From Rivibacter subsaxonicus (GTDB taxonomy: Bacteria; Pseudomonadota; Gammaproteobacteria; Burkholderiales; Burkholderiaceae_C): a DNA stretch of 64,000 nucleotides. Positions 8,889-17,417 of the stretch are shown here, piece after piece. Below the pieces are notes generated by a model. It did not search any database. It worked only from the letters and a program-made list of their open reading frames with translations, and was not told the origin of the DNA. The position numbers and the translations under genes were made by a program. The stretch spans positions 248,001 to 312,000 of the forward strand of contig NZ_SHKP01000008.1 of the NCBI RefSeq assembly GCF_004217215.1. Direction: 5' to 3'. Each line of letters begins with the position of its first letter. The first letter of the stretch is position 1.

Positions 8889-10382
8889 ATGAAGCACTGG
8901 AAACTGAGCGCACTGGCGCTGGCACTGGGGGCCGCGTTCCCGGGCCTGGCGCTGGCGCAGACCACCAACGACGAGTTGTTGAAGGAACTGCGCGAGCTCA
9001 AGGCGCGGGTCGGCCAGCTCGAGCAGAAGCTCAAGGAGGCCGAGACCAAGGCGGCGACCGCCCCTGCGGCTGCGGCCGCTGCAGCTGCCGCTGCCGGCGC
9101 CGCCGGTTCGGCCCAGTGGGGCATGACGCCGGAGCAGGTGCAGGAGTTCAACCGCATCGCCGTCAAGACCGAGGCCACCGAGGACAACCTCGAGGCTTGG
9201 GGCCTGAAGGGCCTGACCATCAGCGGCTACATGGATCCGGCCTACATCTACAACCAGCGCCAGAGCCGCTCCGGCTTCCAGTTCCTCAACAGCGTCGGCG
9301 ACGACGGCTACAACTACGACAACTCCTATTTCGGTACCGCGATGATCGATTTCCAGAAGGAAACCGAGAGCGGCACCAAGTGGCGCCTGACGCTGGCGCC
9401 CAACCGCGGCGCCGGCGCGGTGTTCGACGGCAGCTCGATCGTGCACGAGGCCAGCGTCTCGATCCCGCTGACCGACCTGCAGACCCGCATGATCGCCGGC
9501 CAGATCCCCGACTGGTCGGGCTACGAGTACCTGCCGGCGACGCAGAACAAGCTGATCACCCACAACCTGCTGTTCGACTTCACGCTGCCGACCGCCTACA
9601 CCGGCGCCGGCCTCGAGGTCACGCGCGGCAAGTGGCTCGTCAAGGGCATGCTGGCCAACATGAACTCCAGCAAGAACCCGCAGGGCGAAAGCTCGCCGGT
9701 GTTCGCCTACCGCGTCGACTACTCGCGCGGCGAGTTCCAGGGCTTCGGTTTCGCCGGCGTGCACGGCAAGGCGGCCAACTTCAGCGAGAACGTGCTGACC
9801 CCGGAGATCATCGACCCGATCACCGGTGACGTGCTCGATCCGGGCGGCGAGGTCGTGTCGCAGCGCAACTCGCACCTGGACCTGTTCGAGTTCGACGCCT
9901 ACTTCATCCGTGGCGACTGGACGGTGCAGGGCCAGCTCAGCCTCGGTCGCCAGCGCCGCGCATCGATCACCGCCGACCCGGTGACCGGCGCGTTGCGCGA
10001 CGCCGAGTGGTACGGCGCCTCGGCGCTGGCGGCCTACAAGTTCACGCCGCGCCTCGAGGGCATCGTGCGCGGCGACTACCTGCACAACCGCAAGAACGGC
10101 GGCGGCCTGCTCGGCTTCACCGCCAGCGACGACCGCAACGGCATCGGCCCCGGCTGGAGCTACGACGAGACACTGGGCACCTGGTTCCAGGCCGACCCCG
10201 AGCGCGGCGTCAACCGCACCGCGGTCACGCTGGGGCTGAGCTATCTGTTCAACCTGAACACCACCTTCAAGGCCGAGTACCGCTTCGACCAGGCCAGCGA
10301 GGCGGTCTTCCTCGATGTCAAGAGCGGCAGCTACAAGCGCTCGAACAACCTGCTCGGCGCCTCGGTCGTCGTGTTCTTCTGA
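8889..10382 (+). CDS. Outer-membrane porin-like protein, probably DUF3138 family
   Basis: 497 residues with a signal peptide ending near ALAQ (residues 1-24). A short coiled coil follows (ELLKELRELKARVGQLEQKL, about 28-50), then an Ala-rich linker (about 58-75), then a long domain of alternating beta strands. The chain ends in SVVVFF, the aromatic C-terminus expected of BAM-inserted barrels. I recognise the organisation as that of Burkholderiales DUF3138 proteins, whose function is unassigned. It sits between the polyamine importer and puuC in the same direction with a gagagg ribosome site, so it may be the outer-membrane entry for polyamines or their breakdown products. That is an inference from position. 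A terminator follows. Confidence 0.7.
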   Translation: MKHWKLSALALALGAAFPGLALAQTTNDELLKELRELKARVGQLEQKLKEAETKAATAPAAAAAAAAAAGAAGSAQWGMTPEQVQEFNRIAVKTEATEDNLEAWGLKGLTISGYMDPAYIYNQRQSRSGFQFLNSVGDDGYNYDNSYFGTAMIDFQKETESGTKWRLTLAPNRGAGAVFDGSSIVHEASVSIPLTDLQTRMIAGQIPDWSGYEYLPATQNKLITHNLLFDFTLPTAYTGAGLEVTRGKWLVKGMLANMNSSKNPQGESSPVFAYRVDYSRGEFQGFGFAGVHGKAANFSENVLTPEIIDPITGDVLDPGGEVVSQRNSHLDLFEFDAYFIRGDWTVQGQLSLGRQRRASITADPVTGALRDAEWYGASALAAYKFTPRLEGIVRGDYLHNRKNGGGLLGFTASDDRNGIGPGWSYDETLGTWFQADPERGVNRTAVTLGLSYLFNLNTTFKAEYRFDQASEAVFLDVKSGSYKRSNNLLGASVVVFF

Positions 10383-10427
10383 CCGAACCCGCGCGCCGGG
10401 CCTCAGGGTCCGGAGCCCGCACGGCGA

Positions 10428-10457
10428 GCGGGGGCCACGAGGCCCCCGCCGCGTTTT
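10428..10457 (+). terminator. Rho-independent terminator after the porin gene
   Basis: A 9-bp perfect stem gcgggggcc (10428-10436) and ggcccccgc (10441-10449), with loop acga, is followed by cgcgtttt. It lies 45 bp after the porin stop, so transcription of the puuB-to-porin group probably ends or is reduced here. The puuC-gabT group would then need its own promoter in the 95 bp that remain. Confidence 0.7.
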
Positions 10458-10552
10458 CGAATCATGAGCCCCGGTCGCTGCATGGGCACCAGGGTCATGT
10501 GCAGCGCGACGCACCGGCGCTGCGCGATCATGTGCCTGAAGGAGCCTCGTCC

Positions 10553-12058
10553 ATGAGCACATCCACCCCCGCCAAGGCCGCCATCGACTGGCGCGCCCGC
10601 GCCACCGAGGCACGCATCGATGGCCGCTGCCTGATCGGCGGCAAGCGCGTCGACGCCGCCGAACAGTTCGAGAAGCGCTCGCCGATCGACGGCCGCGTGC
10701 TGGGCGCGATCGCGCGCGGCGGCAACGTCGAGATCGACGCCGCCGTGGCCAGCGCGCGTGTCGCCTTCAGCGATGGCCGCTGGGCCCACAAGCCGCCAGC
10801 CGCGCGCAAGCGCGTGCTGCAGCGCTTTGCCGAACTGATCCTTGTCCACAGGGAAGAACTCGCGCTGCTCGAGACCCTCGACATGGGCAAGCCGATCAGG
10901 TACGCGCTGAGCGTCGACGTCGCCTCCACCGCCAGCTGCATCCAGTGGTACGCCGAGGCGATCGACAAGGTCTACGACGAGATCGCACCGACCGGCCGCA
11001 ATGCGCTGGCGCTGATCACGCGCGAGCCGATGGGCGTCATCGGGGCGATCGTGCCCTGGAACTACCCGATGATCATGGCCTCGTGGAAGCTCGGGCCGGC
11101 GCTGGCCACCGGCAACAGCGTGGTGCTCAAGCCGAGCGAGAAGAGCCCGCTGACCGCGCTGCGGCTGGCCGAGATCGCGCTCGAGGCCGGCCTGCCCGAG
11201 GGCGTGTTCAACGTCGTGCCGGGCTTCGGGCACGAGGCCGGCGAGGCGCTGGCGCTGCACCCGGGCGTCGACGCGATCGGCTTCACCGGCAGCACGCGGG
11301 TCGGCCGCAAGATGCTCGAGTACAGCAGCCGCAGCAACTTGAAGCGCGTCTTCAACGAACTCGGTGGCAAGAGCGCCTTCGTCGTCTTCCCTGACTTCGA
11401 CGATCTCGACCGCTGCGCGCAGACGCTGGCCGGCTCAATCTTCTTCAACCAGGGCGAGAGCTGCAACGCGCCCTCGCGCCTGTTCGTGCACGAGAGCATT
11501 GCCGACGACTTCGCGAAGAAGCTGGCGGCCGAGGCACCCAAGTACCAGCCGGCCGACCCGCTCGACGCCAAGACCGTGATGGGCGCGCTGGTCGACGAGA
11601 CGCAGCTGCGCACCGTGATGGGCTACATCGAGTCCGGCAGCGCCGAGGGCGCGTCGGTGCTGGCCGGCGGCCGCCAGGCGCGCAGCGAGACCGGTGGCTA
11701 CTACGTCGAGCCAACCATCTTCGACGGCGTGCGCAACGACATGAAGATCGCGCGCGAGGAGATCTTCGGCCCGGTGCTGTCGATGATCCGCTTCAAGGAC
11801 GAGGCGGACGCCGTGCGCATGGCCAACGACTCGGCCTACGGCCTGCAGGCCAGCGTCTGGAGCAGCCATATCGACCGCGCCCACCGCGTGGCGCGCGCGC
11901 TGCACGCCGGCACCGTGCACGTGAACCAGTACGACGAAGACGACATCACCGTGCCCTTCGGCGGCGTCAAGCAGAGCGGCAACGGCCGCGACAAGTCGCT
12001 GCACGCCTTCGAGAAATACACCGAGCTGAAGACCACCTGGCTGCGCATCAACGGCTGA
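10553..12058 (+). CDS. puuC: Gamma-glutamyl-gamma-aminobutyraldehyde dehydrogenase
   Basis: 501 residues from the ATG at 10553, with an aaggagcc ribosome site. NAD(P)-dependent aldehyde dehydrogenase superfamily. The Rossmann part carries VPWNYPMIMASWKLGPALA and GFTGSTRVGRKM, the general base is Glu269 in NELGGKSAF, and the nucleophile is Cys304 in NQGESCNAPSR. In the PuuC group it oxidises gamma-glutamyl-gamma-aminobutyraldehyde to gamma-glutamyl-GABA, the substrate of PuuD. This group also accepts other aminoaldehydes, so betaine or aminobutyraldehyde oxidation is possible. It is followed after 28 bp by gabT. Confidence 0.88.
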   Translation: MSTSTPAKAAIDWRARATEARIDGRCLIGGKRVDAAEQFEKRSPIDGRVLGAIARGGNVEIDAAVASARVAFSDGRWAHKPPAARKRVLQRFAELILVHREELALLETLDMGKPIRYALSVDVASTASCIQWYAEAIDKVYDEIAPTGRNALALITREPMGVIGAIVPWNYPMIMASWKLGPALATGNSVVLKPSEKSPLTALRLAEIALEAGLPEGVFNVVPGFGHEAGEALALHPGVDAIGFTGSTRVGRKMLEYSSRSNLKRVFNELGGKSAFVVFPDFDDLDRCAQTLAGSIFFNQGESCNAPSRLFVHESIADDFAKKLAAEAPKYQPADPLDAKTVMGALVDETQLRTVMGYIESGSAEGASVLAGGRQARSETGGYYVEPTIFDGVRNDMKIAREEIFGPVLSMIRFKDEADAVRMANDSAYGLQASVWSSHIDRAHRVARALHAGTVHVNQYDEDDITVPFGGVKQSGNGRDKSLHAFEKYTELKTTWLRING

Positions 12059-12086
12059 GCCTGTTGCCGCGCTTGAGGAGTACGCC

Positions 12087-13376
12087 ATGAACCACTCGAA
12101 GAACGAACAACTGATGGCCCGCAAGGCCGCCGCCACCCCGCGCGGCATCGGCGTGATGGCGAGCTTCTTCGCCGATCGTGCGCAGGGCAGCGAGCTGTGG
12201 GATGTCGAAGGCCGCCGCTTCATCGACTTTGCCGGCGGCATCGCGGTGATGAACGTCGGCCACGGGCACCCGAAGGTGGTGGCCGCGGTGCAGGCCCAGC
12301 TCGAACGCTTCAGCCACACCTGCTACCAGGTCGTTCCGTACGAGAGCTACATCGCGCTGGCCGAGAAGCTCAACCAGCTCACGCCGGGCACGCATGCCAA
12401 GAAGACCTGCTTCTTCTCGACCGGTGCCGAGGCCATCGAGAACGCGATCAAGATCGCGCGTGCCCACACCAAGCGCTCGGGCGTGATCGCCTTTGGCGGC
12501 GCCTTCCACGGCCGCTCGATGTTCGCGGTCGCTTTGACCGGCAAGGTCGTGCCCTACAAGCTCGGCTTCGGACCCTTCCCGCCCGAGATCTACCACGCGC
12601 CCTTCCCGGCCGAGGGTACCGACCTGGCGATGGTGCAGAAGGCGATCGAGCACATCTTCAAGACCGAGATCGAGCCGGCCCGGGTCGCCGCGATCATCTT
12701 CGAGCCGGTGCAGGGCGAAGGCGGCTTCAACGCGATCACCACCGCGGCGGTTCAGTGGCTGCGCGAGTTGTGCGACGAGCACGGCATCGTGCTGATCGCC
12801 GACGAGGTGCAGACCGGCTTCGGTCGCACCGGCAAGCTGTTCGCGATGCAGCACTTCTTCGACTCGACCGGCGTGGTGCCCGACCTGATGACGATCGCCA
12901 AGTCGATGGCGGCCGGCACGCCGCTGTCGGCCGTGACCGGCAAGGCCGAGATCATGGATGCCCCGGCGCCCGGCGGCCTCGGCGGCACCTACGCCGGCAA
13001 CCCGCTGGCGATTGCCGCCGCGCATGCGGTGATCGAGGTGATGCAGGAGGAACAGCTGCCGCAGCGCGGCGCCCAGCTCGGCCTGCGCCTCAAGGCCACG
13101 CTCGAGGCGATGCGCCCGCAGGTGCCGCAGATCGTCGATGTGCGCGGGCTCGGCGCGATGGTCGCGGTCGAGTTCAACCGCGCCGGCTCCGATGAACCCG
13201 ACGCCGACTTCACCAAGCGCGTCCAGGCCGAGGCGCTGGCGCGCGGCCTGATCCTGCTCAGCTGCGGCGTCAACGGCAACGTGCTGCGCTTCCTGTTCCC
13301 GCTGACGATCGAGCTTGAGATCTTCGACGAGGCCCTCGCCATCCTGCAGGCTGCCCTGGTGGCAGCACGGACCTGA
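12087..13376 (+). CDS. gabT: 4-aminobutyrate (GABA) aminotransferase
   Basis: 429 residues, class III PLP transaminase of the GabT/PuuE group. It converts GABA and 2-oxoglutarate to succinate semialdehyde and glutamate, draining the product of PuuD. Motifs are STGAEAIENAIKIAR (111-125) for phosphate binding, EPVQGEGGF (206-214), ADEVQTGFGRTG (238-249) and Schiff-base Lys272 in TIAKSMAAG. It starts after a ttgagga ribosome site and ends 4 bp before the second glutamine-synthetase-like gene, so the two are cotranscribed. No succinate semialdehyde dehydrogenase (gabD) is seen in the window. Confidence 0.92.
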   Translation: MNHSKNEQLMARKAAATPRGIGVMASFFADRAQGSELWDVEGRRFIDFAGGIAVMNVGHGHPKVVAAVQAQLERFSHTCYQVVPYESYIALAEKLNQLTPGTHAKKTCFFSTGAEAIENAIKIARAHTKRSGVIAFGGAFHGRSMFAVALTGKVVPYKLGFGPFPPEIYHAPFPAEGTDLAMVQKAIEHIFKTEIEPARVAAIIFEPVQGEGGFNAITTAAVQWLRELCDEHGIVLIADEVQTGFGRTGKLFAMQHFFDSTGVVPDLMTIAKSMAAGTPLSAVTGKAEIMDAPAPGGLGGTYAGNPLAIAAAHAVIEVMQEEQLPQRGAQLGLRLKATLEAMRPQVPQIVDVRGLGAMVAVEFNRAGSDEPDADFTKRVQAEALARGLILLSCGVNGNVLRFLFPLTIELEIFDEALAILQAALVAART

Positions 13377-13380
13377 ACCG

Positions 13381-14751
13381 ATGCTCGACCCTCAAGACGC
13401 CGGCCCGCACCACCGCATCGACGCCGGCTACCTCGAAGCCACCCGCGAGTCGCTCGCCTCGCAGGGCGTGCACACGCTGCTGGTGCAGTTCACCGACGTC
13501 CATGGCACGGCCAAGGGCAAGTTCGTGCCGCTGGCCCAGATCGGCACCGTGCTCAGGACCGGTGCCGGCTTTGCCGGCCCGTCGATCTGGGGCACCGCGC
13601 TGCCGCGCACCGGGCCGCGCTCCGAGTACTACGCGCGCGGCGACACCCGCACGCTGCGCGCGCTGCCGTGGATGCCGGGCGTGGCGCTGATCGTCGGCAA
13701 CGGCTTCGTCGACCGAGCGCCCTTCGACGCCTGCCCGCGCCAGGTGCTGCGGCGCGCCACCGCGCGGCTGGCCGAGCGTGGCTGGATGCTCTCCACCGGC
13801 ATCGAGCCCGAGTTCTTCCTGCTCAGGCGGGGCGAAGGCGGCCGCTACGAGCCCTTCGACGGTGCCGACCGCCTCGACAAGCCAAGCTACGACCTGAAGA
13901 GCCTGCCGCGCCAACTGCCCTTCCTGCACGCGCTGCGCGCTGCGCTCGAGGCGGCCGGGCTCGAGGTCGAGCAGATCGACCATGAAGACGCGCATGGCCA
14001 GTTCGAGCTGAACTTCCGCTTCGACGAGGCGCTGCGCAGCGCCGACAACCTGATGCTGTTCAAGCTCGCCGCCCATGCGCTGGCCGAGCAGCAGGGCGCG
14101 GTGTTCTCGATGATGCCCAAGCCCTTTGCCAACCAGCCGGGCAGCGGGCTGCATTTCCACGTCTCGCTGTGGCGCGGCGGCCAGGGTCTGTTTGCCGGCG
14201 AGGGTGGCCGACTCTCCAAGCTGGCCGAGCACTTCATCGCAGGCGTGCTGGCACACAGCGCGGCGCTGTCGGCGCTGGCCGCGCCCACCGTCAACAGCTA
14301 CAAGCGGCTGGTGGTCGGCGAGTCGCTGTCGGGCACGACCTGGGCGCCGGCCTACGTGGCGCATGGCCCGAACAACCGCACCGCGATGATCCGCACGCTG
14401 GGCGATCGCTTCGAGTGGCGCACGCCCGACGCCGCGGCCAACCCCTATCTGGCCACGGCCGGCCTGATCGCCGCCGGCCTCGACGGCATCGACCGCGAAC
14501 TGCCGCTGCCGCCGGCCTGCGAAGACGATCTGTTCGCACTGCCGCTGGCGGCTATCCGCAGCCGGGGCATCGGCCTGCTGCCGCAGTCGCTGGGCGAGGC
14601 GGTCGATGCGCTCGAGGCCAGCGAAGTGATGCACGGCGCGCTCGGCGACACGTTGCACGCCGAGTTCGTGCGCCTCAAGCGCGCCGAGTGGATCGAGTAC
14701 GCCCGCCACGTCAGCGACTGGGAACATGCGCGCTATGGCGCGCTGTTCTGA
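13381..14751 (+). CDS. Second glutamine-synthetase-like gamma-glutamylamine ligase
   Basis: 456 residues from the ATG 4 bp after gabT; the in-frame ATG at 13315 would lie inside gabT. GS family: an N-terminal beta-grasp with VQFTDVHGTAKGKFVPL, then LSTGIEPEFFLL, the metal motif EDAHGQFELNF, the segment MPKPFANQPGSGLHFHVSLW and the glutamate-binding AHGPNNRTAMIRT. It is more divergent than the puuA product at 1636. This group (GlnT/SpuI-like) glutamylates amines other than ammonia; neighbours suggest a polyamine or related monoamine. A role in ammonia assimilation is unlikely because the GlnA regulatory signature is missing. Substrate unresolved. Confidence 0.8.
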   Translation: MLDPQDAGPHHRIDAGYLEATRESLASQGVHTLLVQFTDVHGTAKGKFVPLAQIGTVLRTGAGFAGPSIWGTALPRTGPRSEYYARGDTRTLRALPWMPGVALIVGNGFVDRAPFDACPRQVLRRATARLAERGWMLSTGIEPEFFLLRRGEGGRYEPFDGADRLDKPSYDLKSLPRQLPFLHALRAALEAAGLEVEQIDHEDAHGQFELNFRFDEALRSADNLMLFKLAAHALAEQQGAVFSMMPKPFANQPGSGLHFHVSLWRGGQGLFAGEGGRLSKLAEHFIAGVLAHSAALSALAAPTVNSYKRLVVGESLSGTTWAPAYVAHGPNNRTAMIRTLGDRFEWRTPDAAANPYLATAGLIAAGLDGIDRELPLPPACEDDLFALPLAAIRSRGIGLLPQSLGEAVDALEASEVMHGALGDTLHAEFVRLKRAEWIEYARHVSDWEHARYGALF

Positions 14752-14760
14752 CATGCCGGC

Positions 14761-15684
14761 ATGTCGCGGCTAGGCCGGGCCGCACCGCCGCCCTGGTGGG
14801 CCTACGCGGCGCTCGCCGCCAGCATGGCGCTGGTCGGCAGCTACGTCGGCCTGTCGCGCACGCTGGTGGCGGTGTTCCCGGTGCTGCTGCTGGCCTGGCT
14901 GCGCTTCGGCATCGCGGCCGTGGCGATGCTGCACTGGCTGCCGCGCGCGCCGGGCGAGGCGCCGCTGTCGCGCCATGACCGCGTGCTGCTGTTCTGGGAG
15001 AGTTTCCTCGGCAATTTCCTGTTCTCGATCTGCATGCTCTACGGCGTCAAGCTCACCTCGGCGCTGGCGGCGAGCATCACGATGGCGGCGATCCCGGCCG
15101 CGGTCGCGCTGCTGTCCTGGGCCTTCCTGCGCGAGCGCATCGGCCGCGCGCAGCTGGCCGGCATCGGCTGCGCGGTGGCCGGCATCGCGCTGCTGGCCCT
15201 TGCCGGTCACGGCGACGCTGCCGGTGGCGGCGGCTCGCTGCTCGGACAGGCCCTGCTGCTGGCCGCGGTGTTCTGCGAGGCCAGCTACGTGGTGATCGGC
15301 AAGCGGCTGACCGGCAGCGTCTCGCCCAAGCGCATCAGCGCGATCGTCAATCTCTGGGGCCTGGCGCTGGTCACGCCCTTCGGCCTGTGGCAGGCGCTGA
15401 GCTTCGACTTCGCCGGCGTGACGCCGCCGCTGTGGACGCTGCTGCTGTTCTATTCGATTGCCGCCAGCATGGTCACGGTCTGGCTCTGGATGACCGGGCT
15501 GCGCCATGTGCCGGCGGCCTCGGCCGGGGTGTTCACCGTGATGCTGCCGGTCGGCGCGGCGGCGGTCGGCGTTCTGGTGCTGGGCGAGCCGGCCGGCTGG
15601 CTGCACGGCGCGGCCTTCGCGCTGGCGCTGGCCGGCGTGGTGCTGGCGACGCGGTCAGGCGCGGCCGCGTCGGTTCACCCCTGA
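14761..15684 (+). CDS. EamA-family (DMT) transporter
   Basis: 307 residues with about ten hydrophobic helices arranged as two EamA repeats (roughly residues 15-140 and 160-300). LSWAFLRERIGRAQLAGIGC ends the first repeat and LGEPAGWLHGAAFALALAGV ends the second. These inner-membrane carriers usually export amino acids, metabolites or drugs. The start is 9 bp after the second GS-like gene, so it is probably the last gene of the puuC-gabT transcript. Export of a polyamine-derived amine or amino acid is plausible but unproven. The next gene is convergent. Confidence 0.85.
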   Translation: MSRLGRAAPPPWWAYAALAASMALVGSYVGLSRTLVAVFPVLLLAWLRFGIAAVAMLHWLPRAPGEAPLSRHDRVLLFWESFLGNFLFSICMLYGVKLTSALAASITMAAIPAAVALLSWAFLRERIGRAQLAGIGCAVAGIALLALAGHGDAAGGGGSLLGQALLLAAVFCEASYVVIGKRLTGSVSPKRISAIVNLWGLALVTPFGLWQALSFDFAGVTPPLWTLLLFYSIAASMVTVWLWMTGLRHVPAASAGVFTVMLPVGAAAVGVLVLGEPAGWLHGAAFALALAGVVLATRSGAAASVHP

Positions 15685-15706
15685 GCACCGGCCCGCGCCC
15701 TTGGCG

Positions 15707-16108
15707 CTACTTCCACTCGTAGAGCTGCGAACGCGTCGCACCCTGCGCGTCGAGTTCGTACTCGTAGACGCAGGCGATGCTGTTGAGTCCGGCCCACTTG
15801 GGCGAGGCCGTCTGCACGTACACCGCGCCCCGGTAGCTCGCCGAGCCGTCCTTCTTCAGTGTTCCGACGCCCTGCCCGACCCAGGTGGCGGCGTCGCCCT
15901 CGGCGCTCATCACGATGCCCTGGCCCTCGCCGTACAGCGTGCCATCGGGGCGCAGCCGGGACCAGTAGGTGCCGGTCTCGCTGGTCCCCACGCCGAGCAG
16001 CGTGCCCTGGGTGCGGAAGCTGGTCTCCATCTTCGGGCCGCCGTCGCTGGGCAGCACCCGCTGCGAAATGACCTGGCCCTTGCTTTCACCGATGCGTTCA
16101 CCAAGCAT
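15707..16108 (-). CDS. Conserved hypothetical protein, 133 residues
   Basis: The start at 16108 gives MLGERIGESKGQVISQRVLP; a longer frame begins at 16165 but lacks the conserved opening. I recognise this as a small conserved bacterial protein without assigned function. It has a repeating beta-strand pattern (GTLLGVGTSETGTYWSRLRP, LYGEGQGIVMSAEGDAATW, SYRGAVYVQTA), a Glu in the closing VYEYELD segment, and a C-terminal QLYEWK. It has no signal peptide and no cysteine cluster. It is transcribed toward the EamA gene and lies 89 bp downstream of dusA, with which it may share a transcript. Confidence 0.75.
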   Translation of the reverse strand: MLGERIGESKGQVISQRVLPSDGGPKMETSFRTQGTLLGVGTSETGTYWSRLRPDGTLYGEGQGIVMSAEGDAATWVGQGVGTLKKDGSASYRGAVYVQTASPKWAGLNSIACVYEYELDAQGATRSQLYEWK

Positions 16109-16197
16109 GATCGTCCCCTCGTGCCATGGCCGTGCGGACGAGGGCGGCACCCGGGCCGGGGCCATGTCAGTTCAACTTAGCCCGCGCACCGGGAAGA

Positions 16198-17220
16198 TCA
16201 ACCGGTCGAGGTCTCGGCCAGTGCCTGCCGCATCGCCTCGGCCGCGCGCTGCTGCACGGCGCGCGGCGACTCCCCACGCAGCCGGTGGTCGGACCAGACC
16301 TGACGCCACCGGCGCGCACCCGGCACCCCGTTCCACAGACCCATCGCGTGGCGCATCGCGCTCATCCAGGGCTGTCCGGCGCGATGCAGCGAGTCGAGGT
16401 GTGCAACCCAGGCCTCCTCGACAGCCGATCGCGAAGCGGCGGTCGCCGGCGCGTGCCCGGCGCCGAGGAAGCCCGCATCCCATACGGCCAGCGCCCACGG
16501 CTCGTGATAGGCATGGCGGCCGAGCATCACGCCGTCCACATGCTGCAGGTGCTCGGCAATCTGCACATCGGTCGTGACGCCGCCGTTGAGCACGATCGCG
16601 AAGTCCGGGAAGTCGCGCTTGAGCCGGTAGACCATCTCGTAGCGCAGCGGCGGGATCTCGCGGTTCTCCTTCGGGCTCAGGCCCTTGAGCCAGGCGTTGC
16701 GGGCGTGGACGATGAAGACGCGGCAGCCACCCTCGGCCACGGTGCCGACGAAGTCGCGCACGAACTCGTAGCTCTCGCCCTGGTCGATGCCGATGCGGTG
16801 CTTCACGGTCACCGGCAGCGCCACCGCATCGACCATCGCCTTGACGCAGTCGCGCACCAGCGCCGGCTCGGCCATCAGGCAGGCGCCGAAGGCACCGCGC
16901 TGCACGCGCTCGCTCGGGCAGCCGCAGTTGAGGTTGATCTCGTCATAGCCCCATTGCGCGCCCAGCCGCGCCGCATGTGCCAGGTCGGCCGGCTCGCTGC
17001 CGCCGAGTTGCAGAGCCACCGGATGCTCCACATCGTGGAAGTCGAGATGGCGCGCCACGTCGCCGTGGATCAGTGCGCCGGTCGTCACCATCTCGGTGTA
17101 GAGCAGCGTGCGCTGCGTCAGCAGGCGATGGAAGACGCGGCAGTTGCGGTCAGTCCACTCCATCATCGGCGCGACCGAGAGGCGCCAGCCGGGAAACTTC
17201 TTCTGTGTGGTGTCGGTCAT
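16198..17220 (-). CDS. dusA: tRNA-dihydrouridine synthase A
   Basis: 340 residues from the ATG at 17220 (MTDTTQKKFPGWRLSVAPMM). The reading frame continues upstream but the conserved start of the TIM barrel (APMMEWTDRNCRVFHRLL) fixes this choice. FMN-dependent reduction of uridine to dihydrouridine in the D-loop, at positions 20/20a for the DusA class. The flavin and substrate site is seen as LQLGGSEPADL, INLNCGCPSERVQRGAFGAC (catalytic Cys in the GAFGAC part) and VKHRIGID; the C-terminal part is LNGGVTTD plus DGVMLGRHAY. Length matches DusA. Single-gene unit or with the small gene downstream. Confidence 0.95.
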   Translation of the reverse strand: MTDTTQKKFPGWRLSVAPMMEWTDRNCRVFHRLLTQRTLLYTEMVTTGALIHGDVARHLDFHDVEHPVALQLGGSEPADLAHAARLGAQWGYDEINLNCGCPSERVQRGAFGACLMAEPALVRDCVKAMVDAVALPVTVKHRIGIDQGESYEFVRDFVGTVAEGGCRVFIVHARNAWLKGLSPKENREIPPLRYEMVYRLKRDFPDFAIVLNGGVTTDVQIAEHLQHVDGVMLGRHAYHEPWALAVWDAGFLGAGHAPATAASRSAVEEAWVAHLDSLHRAGQPWMSAMRHAMGLWNGVPGARRWRQVWSDHRLRGESPRAVQQRAAEAMRQALAETSTG

Positions 17221-17417
17221 CGCGATCGATCGTCGGGCGGGAACGGGGCGCTGTGAGGCCAGCGCGCCCTCGACTGCGGGCAGCGCGAACTCGCATTCTC
17301 CCCGTGCCGCCCTTGCATTCTTCGAGGCCGCCCGCGACGACGCTTCGGCATAGCTGCCGCGAACCGCCACAAGGCACGCCAGCGTGCTCAGGTCGACGCA
17401 GGGAACTGGGTCAAGCC

